DNA from: an uncultured Bacteroidales bacterium
GTDB taxonomy: Bacteria > Bacteroidota > Bacteroidia > Bacteroidales > Paludibacteraceae
Length of the DNA stretch: 64,000 bases
Reading direction: 5' to 3'
Assembly: GCA_946626605.1 (NCBI GenBank)
Contig: CAMOUL010000004.1
Span: forward strand, 45,731-109,730
The stretch's first letter is position 1. Each line of letters starts with the position of its first letter. The notes below the pieces were generated by a model that saw nothing but the letters and a program-made list of their open reading frames with translations, had not been told where the DNA came from and searched no databases. Both the position numbers and the translations under genes were made by a program. Below are positions 50,713-61,700 of the stretch, in pieces.

Positions 50713-52041
50713 TCATGCTACTTTTCGATATTGACCATGACTGGTCTTTTCTACAAGCCCGTTTTCTATCCAACTTTGGTTCCATCGTTCTATTGTGCGT
50801 TTGGATATGCCTTGACGTTTTGCTTCTTCGGCTAAATCGCCGTGGTTGTACTCCGCCTTCAGCTGCTCAAAAACCACCTTCCTCTGGTCGATCGGCTTGA
50901 TCTCAGGCACACACTCTTGCTCCTCTCCGTCTATCATCCGGTAAGCCGCTGCCATATGCAGTAGCATCTTGTTCCCGATCATCTCCGCCGTCTCATAATC
51001 TTGGTCGCTACAATAGAGTGTATCGACCATGTATGGTCGATTGTTGTCTCCGCCTGTTTTGTCCATTATGCCGTCTGGTATCCGGCTGTCTGTATGTTCG
51101 TTTCCCCGCATTGTATGCGGGTTTTCTCTCCCTCTCATCGCGCTTAGTACCATCGCGATCCGCTCGATCTGTACCGCCATACGCACTACCGCCGAATGGA
51201 AGTTATCGCCGAGGAGCCCGATCAGCGTCCCGTATTCCGTCTCCAGATGTTCGCCCAGCCGCTCTTTCTGCGCCTCCGTCAGACTCCATTCCTGCTCGCC
51301 GCCTTCCATCAGCCGCTCGTACGTCCGCAGCAACCGCTGACCGACGATCTTCGGGACCGCGCTCTGCTCGCCTTTCGAACTCACATACCGTTTGTCAAAC
51401 GGATTCGTCCCGCGAATCACCACCGTCAGCAAACGGCTGAAATAACCGTTCTCCACGCTCGGAACCAGCGCTTTGTACTGCCCGAAAGTACCCGTCAGCA
51501 GCATACTCAGCCTCGGATTTCTAATCTCTGACGCACCTTTGACGCGGTTCCTGCTGATCGCCTCATGTTCCGCCGCTTTGCGAAGAGCCGTGTTGTAATT
51601 CGCAGCCGCGTTCCTCCAGATGTCCGTGATGACGCTTCCTTCGCTCTCATGCATGTACCCGCAACCGCCTTGTTCCTCCAACGCCTTGTACCACGCCGCT
51701 AAAGTACTGTCGCCCGCAATCAACATCGGATACTGCTCGTCAATCACCCGCACCATCTCCAGCGCCTGATTGGCAATGCCCTTACCGCTCGCAGCGGCAG
51801 CCAAAATGAAACATTGCAGGTTCGCGTAGTACTTCTTCCCCGTCGGTCCATAATGAAAATACAGATTAGGTACGCACGCGCTCGCAGCCGCAAGCGTCGC
51901 CATCAGGATAATATCCTGCTCTTCCGGCGTCGCTGCCAACGAAAGCATCTCTTGTACACTCTCAGGAAGTTTCTGCATGTCGAGATGTTCAACGATGCGG
52001 AGGTCTTCCTGTCCCTCCCTCAAGTTAAGGTCTTTAATCAT
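50713..52041 (-). CDS. DUF3987 (primase/helicase-like) mobile-element protein
   Basis: 442 residues. N-terminal ATPase-like part with the degenerate P-loop FILAAAASGKGIANQALEMV, typical of DUF3987 proteins of Bacteroidota mobile elements (often fused to VirE or primase domains, absent here), and GYMHESEGSVITDIWRN. A C-terminal helix-turn-helix (DLAEEAKRQGISKRTIERWN) may bind DNA. Between about residues 307 and 342 the protein runs GRENPHTMRGNEHTDSRI and on, encoded by three palindromes (51023-51121), apparently an in-frame insertion. Probably a remnant of an integrative element; no integrase or relaxase is in the window. Confidence 0.8.
   Translation of the reverse strand: MIKDLNLREGQEDLRIVEHLDMQKLPESVQEMLSLAATPEEQDIILMATLAAASACVPNLYFHYGPTGKKYYANLQCFILAAAASGKGIANQALEMVRVIDEQYPMLIAGDSTLAAWYKALEEQGGCGYMHESEGSVITDIWRNAAANYNTALRKAAEHEAISRNRVKGASEIRNPRLSMLLTGTFGQYKALVPSVENGYFSRLLTVVIRGTNPFDKRYVSSKGEQSAVPKIVGQRLLRTYERLMEGGEQEWSLTEAQKERLGEHLETEYGTLIGLLGDNFHSAVVRMAVQIERIAMVLSAMRGRENPHTMRGNEHTDSRIPDGIMDKTGGDNNRPYMVDTLYCSDQDYETAEMIGNKMLLHMAAAYRMIDGEEQECVPEIKPIDQRKVVFEQLKAEYNHGDLAEEAKRQGISKRTIERWNQSWIENGLVEKTSHGQYRKVA
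51023..51121 (-). repeat. palindromes inside the DUF3987 gene
   Basis: TCGACCAT-GT-ATGGTCGA (51023-51040), a looser GCCG/CGGC pair near 51070-51086, and CCCGCAT-TGT-ATGCGGG (51105-51121). Together they fill a poorly conserved part of the reading frame. Confidence 0.75.
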
Positions 52042-52867
52042 AATGTTAAGTTGTTTTTAAAGAGTTTTGTTATATATTATAGCATTACTGCTAATTTTCG
52101 ATATTTTTTGAAGCGAAGCGATTTTTTGAGATTATTGTTTTATAACTCTCTGGAGTCAAGGATTTGTACGGGCGAGTTATCTTAAATTAATTTGGAGATA
52201 AGTCGGCTGTACATAGACTTGGGAGTACATAGTACTATAAAACAATAATCATTTTTCTTGTTTTTTTTGATTATAAAAATATGATTTCGTCACTCCGCAA
52301 AAAAACGAAATCTACGACAAATATAATACCCCCCGCAACCTCTTTCGCTATCTCCCCGTCTCTCTCTTTTATCCCATGCAACAGCAAAGCGCCATCTATC
52401 CCTTTGTATTTCAGCCTCTTACAAAAACCTATTTCCCCGCTGTCTCTTTTTTACCCCGTATCTCCTAAGTGCTGAACGATTACTGCTACGTTCCACATCG
52501 CAGTTTTCGGCTGTTTTCTTGAAGGAATCCGGATGGAGCGAGAATCGCTACAGCCAAGCGTGAGAGGGTTTATGGCTGTCTGGGAGTTTACTCACAAGCA
52601 GAAAGAAGACCTATCACGCAGGGTTGCGGGTTAGCAACCGGGATTCCGCGTTTTCTAAGAGCGCAGCGAGTTTTCGATTAAATATTAAAAATAAATTTGC
52701 ATATCTCAAAAGTTTGAGTACCTTCGAGGGCACCGACACGGCAACAATGCCGTCCCACCTCGAAAGTACAGTCGCACCTTTGTGCTCATACACAAGTCTT
52801 TTGTCATAAAAATTCAAATAAATTCGATTTTTACGCCAAAATCCTTGCGTATGTCAAACTTTTGTTG
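52042..52867 (+). promoter_or_regulatory. non-coding region upstream of DUF3987 with 15-bp inverted repeat
   Basis: No convincing gene in about 830 bases. A perfect inverted repeat GATTATTGTTTTATA (52130-52144) and TATAAAACAATAATC (52236-52250) encloses 91 bases, a layout reminiscent of an invertible segment or operator. A hairpin GGTTGC-GGGTTA-GCAACC occurs near 52622-52639. A weak promoter-like block TTTGCATATCTCAAAAG with TACCTTCG follows at about 52695-52730. Confidence 0.55.
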
Positions 52868-52877
52868 TACCTTTGCA
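52868..52877 (+). promoter_or_regulatory. promoter box of 52926 ATPase gene
   Basis: TACCTTTGCA, preceded by TTGCGTATGTCAAAC; 49 bases before the GTG start. Confidence 0.75.
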
Positions 52878-52925
52878 CCGGATTTTAAATTTATTACTTT
52901 ATAATAATCATAAAATAATAAAATC

Positions 52926-54056
52926 GTGAAAGCAAATGAAAACCCCTTTGTAATCAGTGGTTATGAGGGTGCGCATTACTTCTGCGACCGGGAAATAGAA
53001 ACTGATCAACTCCGTCATGAGATTGCCAATGGCAATAATGTGGCGCTCATTGCAGCTCGTCGTATGGGCAAGAGTGGGCTGATAGAGCATTATTTCAGCC
53101 AACCCGAGATACAGAATCGCTACTACACCTTCTTCATTGACATATACGATACCAAATCGCTTCGCGAGCTGGTGCGCAAACTCAGTCGCGAGATACTCCT
53201 CCGCTTGAAGCCTGCCGGCGCACGAGCCATGGAGCGCTTCTGGCAGACCATGCGGTCTATCCAATCCGGCATAAGCTTTTCTCCGATGGGCGAACCGAGT
53301 TTTACGGTTCAGATAGGGGATATCAAAGAACCGGAAGCTACTTTGGATGAGATCTTTCGCTATCTGGAGCTGGCAGATAAACCCTGTATCGTGGCTATGG
53401 ATGAGTTCCAGCAGATAGGTAAGTTCCCTGAGAAGAATATAGAAGCTACTTTGCGTACATACGTGCAACGATGCCATAACGCGCAGTTTATCTTCTCCGG
53501 AAGCCAACGGCATATCATGAGCACGATGTTCACCAGCGCTTCGCGACCGTTCTATCAGAGTGTGTCTATCATGCATATTGACTCGATAGACAGGGCGGCT
53601 TACGACGCCTTCGCTAAATCGCTTTTTGCAGAAGGCAACCGCACATTAGCGGATGGCGTGACGGAGGCTGTCTATGCGCTTAGTCGCGGAGTGACATGGT
53701 ACACCCAGAAGTTATTTAACGTCCTGTATGGATACACACGCGAAGGGGAAAAATGCGAAGTGGAGCAGGTAGATGAGGCGCTGGATTATATCCTCAAAAC
53801 GCAGTCGTACGTATATGAAGAGACCATCTCCCGCTTGCCGGAAAAACAAACCATGGTACTCGTCGCGCTATCTAAAAATGGACCTACGCAGAGCATTACT
53901 TCTGCTGCGTTTGTGGAGAAATATAGCCTCCAATCCGCCAGTACAGTACAATCAGCCATGAAGGGCTTGTTGGAAAAAGACTTTGTTACCTTCGAGAAAG
54001 GAGTTTATTCGGTTTACGATATATTCCTGGATTACTGGATCCAACGTATGTACTAA
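52926..54056 (+). CDS. AAA-type ATP-binding protein
   Basis: 376 residues. Walker A (IAARRMGKSGLIEHY) and Walker B (CIVAMDEFQQIG), then sensor-like FIFSGSQRHIMSTMF and a C-terminal winged-helix-like segment (EKYSLQSASTVQSAMKGLLE). Matches archaeal-type STAND/AAA ATPases of unknown role, frequent in Bacteroidales. GTG start (MKANENPFVI); no in-frame ATG is nearby. A terminator follows at 54092. The second ATPase downstream has its own promoter. Confidence 0.8.
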   Translation: MKANENPFVISGYEGAHYFCDREIETDQLRHEIANGNNVALIAARRMGKSGLIEHYFSQPEIQNRYYTFFIDIYDTKSLRELVRKLSREILLRLKPAGARAMERFWQTMRSIQSGISFSPMGEPSFTVQIGDIKEPEATLDEIFRYLELADKPCIVAMDEFQQIGKFPEKNIEATLRTYVQRCHNAQFIFSGSQRHIMSTMFTSASRPFYQSVSIMHIDSIDRAAYDAFAKSLFAEGNRTLADGVTEAVYALSRGVTWYTQKLFNVLYGYTREGEKCEVEQVDEALDYILKTQSYVYEETISRLPEKQTMVLVALSKNGPTQSITSAAFVEKYSLQSASTVQSAMKGLLEKDFVTFEKGVYSVYDIFLDYWIQRMY

Positions 54057-54091
54057 CCCATAACCCGTAACCCGTAACCCCTCACCCCTAA

Positions 54092-54125
54092 GAAAAATCG
54101 CTTCCCCGGAGGCGATTTTTTCTTT
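54092..54125 (+). terminator. rho-independent terminator
   Basis: AAAAATCGC pairs with GCGATTTTT (54093-54120), then TTTTTCTTTT. Preceded by an AACCCGTAACCC repeat (54057-54088). Confidence 0.85.
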
Positions 54126-54129
54126 TTTT

Positions 54130-54163
54130 CTTGCATAATTCAAAAAAAAGCAGTACCTTTGCA
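54130..54163 (+). promoter_or_regulatory. promoter of 54228 ATPase gene, with hairpin leader
   Basis: TTGCATAATTC, A-tract and GCAG, TACCTTTGCA (54154-54163). The leader has TGCACC-TTACAG-GGTGCA (54193-54210) and a competing GTGCAT (54173-54178) / ATGCAC (54192-54197) pair. Confidence 0.75.
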
Positions 54164-54227
54164 CCGTGAAAAGTGCATAATATACAAAATCATGCACCTT
54201 ACAGGGTGCAAAATAATCAATTTTACT

Positions 54228-55400
54228 ATGATAAATGGAGATTTATTACAGTACATGCAGGAGCAGTTAGCCTTGACATCTTTGGATTTCAAGCGGTATT
54301 TGTACGGACAGATGGATTGGAACAAACGCTTGCAATGCCTGACCGGCGGACGAGGGGTGGGTAAAAGCACAATGGTAAAACAGCATATAATCGAAACCCC
54401 GGAAGAGCATAGTCTCTACGTCTCTGCTGATCATAGTTATTTCACGCTTCATACGTTGATTGAGTTAGCGGACGAGTTTGTGAAAGAGGGTGGAGACCAT
54501 CTGTATATCGATGAGATCCATAAATACGACGGTTGGAGCCGCGAGATAAAGCAGATATACGATACCCATCCGGCTCTGAAGGTGTTTATCACCGGTTCGT
54601 CTATCTTGGACCTTTTAGACGGAGAGGCGGACTTGAGCAGGCGTGTGATTATGCGGCATCTGCATGGCATGTCGTTCCGTGAGTATTTGAAGTTTGTGCA
54701 TCATATCGATGTGCCTGTTTATAGTTTAGAGGACGTACTATCCGGGAAGGCGCAACCCAAAGAGTTGCCTCATCCCTTGCCGTTGTTTCGGCAATACCTG
54801 CGAGACGGATACTATCCTTTTGCTTTGGAAGGAGATTTTCAAGAGCGTATGCAGAATGTGATACGCCAGACTATGGAGTCGGATATCCCGCATTATGCGA
54901 AGATGAGCCCGGCTACGGGACGTAAGTTGCGCCAGATGCTATCCATTGTAGCGCAAAATGCACCATACAAACCGGAAGCGCAATCGTTGGCGAACGAACT
55001 GCACATCAGTCGTAATGACGTACCCGGTTACTTGCTGTTTATGGAGAAAGCAGAGATGATAGGTCAGTTACGTGACGACACCGGAGGTATGCGCGGACTT
55101 GGCAAAGTGGAGAAAGTGTATCTTAATAACACGAATATCCAATACGCTTTAGCGGGTGAAAACGCAGAGATCGGCAATGCGCGCGAGACATTCTTTTATA
55201 ACCAATTGCACGTAACGCATGATATCATATCCTCCCGCGTGAGCGATTTTTGCGTAGGAGACTACACCTTTGAGGTGGGAGGAAAAAAGAAAGGGAAGAA
55301 ACAAATATCCGAAGTGCCAAACGGTTATGTGGTGCGTGACGAGATTGAATACGCTACTAACCAGATTATTCCGCTATGGGCATTCGGCTTGATGTATTAA
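54228..55400 (+). CDS. AAA+ ATPase with DUF4143 domain
   Basis: 390 residues. Walker A CLTGGRGVGKSTMVKQHI, Walker B HLYIDEIHKYDGWSREI, sensor SSILDLLDGEADLSRR; the C-terminal half matches the DUF4143 family (FYNQLHVTHDIISSRVSDFC, IPLWAFGLMY). These ATPases are common and mostly uncharacterised. The start at 54228 (MINGDLLQYMQEQ) follows the leader hairpins; an in-frame ATG at 54159 lies in the promoter. Unrelated in sequence to the ATPase upstream. Confidence 0.82.
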   Translation: MINGDLLQYMQEQLALTSLDFKRYLYGQMDWNKRLQCLTGGRGVGKSTMVKQHIIETPEEHSLYVSADHSYFTLHTLIELADEFVKEGGDHLYIDEIHKYDGWSREIKQIYDTHPALKVFITGSSILDLLDGEADLSRRVIMRHLHGMSFREYLKFVHHIDVPVYSLEDVLSGKAQPKELPHPLPLFRQYLRDGYYPFALEGDFQERMQNVIRQTMESDIPHYAKMSPATGRKLRQMLSIVAQNAPYKPEAQSLANELHISRNDVPGYLLFMEKAEMIGQLRDDTGGMRGLGKVEKVYLNNTNIQYALAGENAEIGNARETFFYNQLHVTHDIISSRVSDFCVGDYTFEVGGKKKGKKQISEVPNGYVVRDEIEYATNQIIPLWAFGLMY

Positions 55401-55697
55401 CCCCTATCCCCTAACCCGTAACGAAAAAACCGTGACGTAAAATGCGCTACGAATAAAATCTTTACGGAAGTGTTCTAAAAAACGATCCAAAATAGATAGG
55501 ATTGTGTGTTGAATATCGCTCGTTTTATATCTTAGAATGGGCGATATTTTTCGTATATATACCATATTATTATGTAAAAATACAGTATAATGTTATGCGT
55601 GAGTTTATTATTGTGACGTTTTGATATGCAAACCTTACAATTTGTAGATTTTTGCACTTTTTTTCTTGTTTTTCTTTCGTATGTCAAAAAAAAGCAG
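55401..55697 (+). terminator. intergenic region with terminator
   Basis: A TAACCCGTAACG repeat continues from the ATPase stop. AATATCGC (55512-55519) pairs with GCGATATT (55541-55548), followed by T-rich sequence. The rest is AT-rich with no gene seen. Confidence 0.65.
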
Positions 55698-55707
55698 TAC
55701 CTTTGCA
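55698..55707 (+). promoter_or_regulatory. promoter box of second giant surface protein gene
   Basis: TACCTTTGCA with TCGTATGTCAAAAAAAAG upstream; leader of about 75 bases before the 55783 start. Confidence 0.75.
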
Positions 55708-55782
55708 GCGCTTTAACCGCGCTGCTACGCTCACGTGCGTGTAAGCGGTATAAAAATGAAAACATTTATAGGTACAAAAGAT

Positions 55783-58700
55783 ATGACAACAAAATTATTT
55801 AAATCAATGAATTTAATTCGTCGCGTGAGCGGGGCAGGCCTAAACCTCTTCCGCTATGCAGCGAAGTCGTGTGACAGTCAAGGTGTCGTTACGGTGTCAT
55901 CCTATGGAGCATCCGATCAGCATCCGATGAGCATCCGATCAGCATCCGATGGAGGACGCAGGCAAAACCGTGTGTGGAAGTACGCGGCGATGTTGTTGTG
56001 CTTGCTTATGCTTGGCGTTGGCAATGCGTGGGCAAGTAGTAGCAAGACGTACTATTCCACGATGAACGTGGCTGTTGCCTCGGGACAGACCGGATATGGA
56101 ACCGTGTATGTTACGTCATCAGGAAAAACGTCGGATACGAAAAATTCTAGTTCGTCAAGTTCGTCTGTGTCGCATTCTTACAACATTTATGCGACAGCGA
56201 ATGCGGGATACAAGTTTACCTCTTGGTCGGGTAGCGGTATTTCCTTTGGAAGTACAACGACGGCCAATACTACGGGTTCTATTTCAACTTCGTCGACATC
56301 GTCTCCTGGTACATCAAAAACCGCAACGGCATCTTTTGAGGTAATCAAAGTAACGGCGGCTCCGGCGGATGTGACTATCAATGCTACGGATCCTTCTGCA
56401 ACCTATCCGGATGCGGCAGGTGTGGTTGTTGGTTTCACAACATCCTCGTCTAACGCGAATAGTGACTTCACAACGGGTGGTAGCGGAGATAGCAGATGGA
56501 CTATTTCTGCATGGCCGACGCACGCCAGTGCGACAAGCACGACATTTAACTACAAATTCGTTGGTAATGGCTCGTACGGAACAAATAACCGTACGTTCAC
56601 CAAGACGGTTACTCTTAAAGGTTTGAATGACGCAACAGTTAAGACCTGTACGCTGACGGCGAAATATCCGAATCCGAGGGTGGTGGCTTGTGATGCAGAA
56701 GCAACCGACTTGACTATTTATCCGACGTTCAAAGCTGCGGATGCAACGCAAGAGGCAGTGGAAAAAACGGCTATATTTGATGTGGTATATGCGGATAATG
56801 CCAATAACTTTACGGCTGCATTCAGCGGTGCTACCGGTAGCGGTACTTGGACGGTATCAAGTATCACTGTGGATCAAGCCAACCAGAAAGCAACGGTAAC
56901 TTATACCTTTAATGGTAATAAAGCGGTTGGTACGCATACTGCTGTTTTAACGTTGACTGCCGCCAACTGTCAAGGTTGGGATGATACCAGCGCAGCTGGT
57001 GGAGCATCGGCAACGGTAACGCTAACGGCAGAGAACTCACAAGAGGCGACCAACGATGCGAGCGTAACAACCACGGCGAACGTGACGACGGAATATGCTA
57101 CTTTTGCTCAGGCACTTGCAGCTGCAAATGCTACCTCCGGCGCTACATTGACGCTCTTGCGTAATGTGGATTTGGGTACTATTACCGCTACCAACAATAT
57201 CACCAAGGCGATGACTATCGACCTGAACGGTAAGGAACTCCGTGCGGCAGTCAATGCTACTTCGGTAGGTATCTTGACCATCACCAAGGCAGTGGCAGTT
57301 ACTATCAAGGACTCGAAAACAGGTGGTAAGATTATCAACGAGATTGCCCGTAATAGCGAAATTCGCACTATCTTTGTTAATGCAGCGGGTGCCTCGCTTA
57401 CCCTTGAGAGTGGTACTCTTGCGGTAAACAACCTTGGTCAATACGCTTCTAAAGCAGCAACAGTCAATGGTGTGGCTGTTACTGCATATACTTCTTGTTC
57501 CGCCCGTGTCATTCACCAGGTGGCTGGATCTACCGTTAATATCAATGGCGGTAAGTTGGATGCCAAAGGAACCCGTTCGGTATATGGTGTTGTGCAGGGA
57601 AGTAGTGCGGCAACGAATAAAGCCGGTACCACCGTGCTGAATGTTACCGGAGGTGAGATAGCAGTGGAGGCTCCGTATAATGCATTAGGTATCTATGCGT
57701 ACGGTAAAGTCAATATGAGTGCCGGTGTGATCAATACGCATATTACCACGGATTTGATTGATGCTGCTTACGCTGCCGACAATGGTAATAATACGAATAA
57801 CGGTTACGGCTATGGTATTATAATGAAAGTATCGGTTAGTGCAACAGCATCCAGTTGCTATTACGGTACGCTCAATATGACCGGCGGTACGATTAATGTC
57901 ATCAGCGACCGCACGAAAGCAGCCTCTCTGTATAACTATGGTATTTATCTTGAAGCTGCTGCCACCGGTGTAGGCGCAGGCAAAACGGCAACGGATGGAA
58001 CGCTGTCGCAAAAAGCAAGTGCCAAAGCAAGCATAGAAAATGCTAACATCACCGTACATTCCGATACATATTACAGCTATGGTATTATCGTATATGGAAG
58101 TTATAACTCGTACGATAATGAGTATTTCACCGTTCCGATTAAGAATTGTAACATTGATGTAAAAGCATACACTTATACGTATGCTATATGCGCCAACGCT
58201 GCTGTCAATAGTACCTACGGTGGTAAATATTGGGGAGATGTGGAATTGACCGGCAATACGGTTACCGCAGAGAGTGTGACAGGTTCTACAGCATACGGTG
58301 TATATGTAGTAGCTGCTTCTGCTCACATCTTTAAAGACGCCAATACGACTACCGCTCCTATCTATTACGGCGAGTATGCAACAGCAGCGAAAGCGGTTAT
58401 TAATAGCGGAACTTATACGGCCAAGACGAAGACATCCACCGCATTCGCTGTATGTTCCTCGACTCGTGCAAAGACGATCTACGATCCGGAAACAACGGTG
58501 CAAACTAACCGCAAGCCGAGTGGTGCGGCAGAAGCCTATCCGATTGTGATTATTCATGGCGGTACGTTCCGCGGCGAAGCGACCACAACAACATCTCGTG
58601 CCGTGTCCAGCGGTGGATACACCACGATTGATGGCGGTACGTTCGAGGCATTCTCCACATCCACTACCGCGTATGGATTATATGCGGTTAGTGGAAAATT

Positions 58701-61700
58701 GACCGCAAGTGGTGCAACTATTACTGCCAGCGCCACAGGAACAGCATACGGTGCTCTTGCGGATGTGGGTATTCCTACGGGTAATACTGCCCAAACCGGT
58801 TTTGCGTATGCAGCTGAGATGGAGTTGAATAACTGCGACATTACGGCAACGACGCGCACGAGTACAGAAGCTCGCGGTGTATGTGTTAATGCAACGAACA
58901 AACTGCATAACTGGGCGCAGTTCAAAGCAGATAGTACTTCTAATAAATGGGCAACCACGACCTACCAGGCTTACAAGAGTGTCTTCCCATGTACGGTTGC
59001 AGGACGTGACAGCGTAGGTATTGCAATTGCTGCAAAAGCAACTATCAATGGTTGTGATATCAAGGCTACGGCTGGAACGACTACTGCTTACGGTATATAC
59101 GCAGTGGGCTCGCATGATGTAATGCTGGATTCGATAGCTACACCGGAATTGACGGTGCGTAACACCAAGATGGTTGTTAAGACGAATGGCACTACTACAG
59201 CCAATGGTATCTACACCCAAGGAGAGACCTTTGTAGATGGATGTGATATCACGGTAACTCCAAAGACTACTACTGGTTATGGTATACAGGCTTTAGCACC
59301 GAATAACAAAAAAGTAACTGTGTCGAATACAAAGATTACAGTCACAACCTACAACTCTGATAATACGGCATCAGCTGCTGCTTATGGTATCTATGGGCAA
59401 GTGGATATCAATGCTACCCATGGTTTGGATAGACATGGTAATCTTGTGTTGAACGAAGGCAATGAAGTGAACGTAACTACTACAAGTGGTACAACAGCAT
59501 ATGCTGTGTTCTTGAATGCAACCAAACGTGCTATTACTGCTACCACAAATAGTTCGTATCGTCCTGGGGATTACGCCAATGCAGCAACTGCCATTATCAA
59601 TGGTGGTAAGTATACGGCATATGCGGCAGGAACAACCGGTTATGCCCTTGGTGTTACGGATCCGCAGCAGCAAGGCGAGGTACTTGCAACTCCCACATTG
59701 ATTGTTAATGGTGGCAAGTTCAAAGGTACTGCAGCATCGACTCCATATGCGGATGTGCATACAAACGGTGAAACAGGTTATTTCGTGCTCAATGGCGGAT
59801 ACTATGTAAAGGATGAGAACCTCGATAAGAAATTAGGCGAGGGCATGAATAAAGTGGCTGTCAAATCCGGTACACCGGAATATACCGAGGGCTACCGTTG
59901 GCGCGTAACCGACAATATGACCGGTGAGGCGGTATGTAAGATTACGCAGAACAATACTTCATACGCATCGCTCGAAGAGGCTCTGCAAGTTGTTAATGCT
60001 TCGCCAAGTAGTACTTGGACGATTGTGATGACAGCTAACTACACCCTTTCTAAAGGCGATTATGAGATTCCGGCAAATACTACTTTGTTAATCCCATATA
60101 AGTCAGGACAAACGACAATTAATGGTGCGACACCAGCGTGGGTGGATAAACGTAACACGCCAACCCCGACCACACCTTCTCCATACATGAAGCTCACGTT
60201 TGCAAACGGAGTAAATATGACAGTAAAAGGAAAAATTGAAGCAAGTAGTACAACGTATATTAACCAGAATAACTGGACAGGTGTTCCGGGAGGTCCTTAT
60301 GGTTGGCTTCAGTTAAACGAAGGCTCGCACATAGATTTAGAATCCGGTGCTTATCTCTTTGCTTGGGGGTATGTAACCGGAACAGGCGATATCAATGCCA
60401 AAAACGGCTCATATATTTATGAGGACTTCCAAATGGGAGACTGGCGAGGAGGAACTATTAGCTCTGAAATTAATGGAAATAAAAATGGTCTGGGGAGTAA
60501 AGGTGTGTTCCTTCTAACAGATTACTATTTCCAAAACGTAGAGTGTCCTATCACATATCGTCCCGGAGCACAGTCTATTGCATACAGCGGATGCTATATG
60601 GAAAAGCCAAATTATGGATTATATATTCAAGGAAAATCTGATCCTGTGACAATGGTAGGAACCAGTGGAGCAATGTTCCTAATGAATCCGGCAACTGCTG
60701 GTGAAAACACATGGGTAAGAAAAGAATATGATGCAGAGAAGGATCAATTGGTATGGACATTGAATAGTGGCGCATCCCTCGGTAGTTTCCGCTTGAAAAT
60801 TAGTGCGTCATTTATTGATGTAGATATGAATACAACAGATTATGTGCTACCGATGGCAACCAACTTCAAGATTATTGCCAATGAAGGAGATATCAATATA
60901 ACGAATGATATCTGTTTCTTGCCAGGATCAGAGGCCATTGTAAAGAAAGAGGCAAATCTTGTTGTTCCAAGTGGCAAACGTGTATTCATTTATGATGCGG
61001 ATGATTGGAGTTCATATGGCGGCTACTTCCACAAAATAGGATACTCACCTTCATGGAAAGCATGTCCGCGTCTAATGGCAACCTCCACCAAGTTAGCCGA
61101 TGCTAAAATAGAGGTGGCCGGTACATTAGATATTCAGGGCTCTCTTTACACAACAGCCGGAGGTGGAAACATCTTCTCAACGCGAGAGAATGCCGGTAAA
61201 GTGAAGTTGGGTGCAGCAGCACCAGCATCAACGGATGCAATCGCGCAATTCACTGGCAATAGCGGTCAAAATAAAACTTTATGCCAAATAGTTAATTATG
61301 CAAGCGATAACGTACAATATGTAGGAAAGGCGTTAACAGCTGCCAAACTGAAAAACGAGGATGGGTCATATACTCCGACAACTGGTGCGGCTTCCGGAGA
61401 TATATATGCTTACATGGAAGATCCGTCAGACGGTGTATATCGCTGGTTAAGCGTGAAAGATGTCGGTTGCTTCACGGAAATCAAGGGTGCAGATACGAAG
61501 CAATATATCCACCCGTCTGACTTCGTGGCAGTTGAAGCGAATGCGAATGGTGACCATGCTTATCATAATGAGGGTTCGACCCGCTACTTTGTAAATGCAG
61601 AAGCGGCTTCGGGAAATGCAAGTTGCGTATGGTGGGAAGCAGAGCCGAAGGGCATTATTGACGGCGTGACCTATTACATGGCGAACAATGAGAACTTCGA

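Noticed and set aside
52281..52475. Small frame MISSLRKKTK in the 52-kb gap
   Set aside because: No promoter, composition of random AT/CT-rich DNA, no RBS or partner.
57685..58557. Long minus-strand open frame (290 codons) in the second giant gene
   Set aside because: Shadow of a repetitive coding sequence; Cys/Arg-rich composition with no domain.
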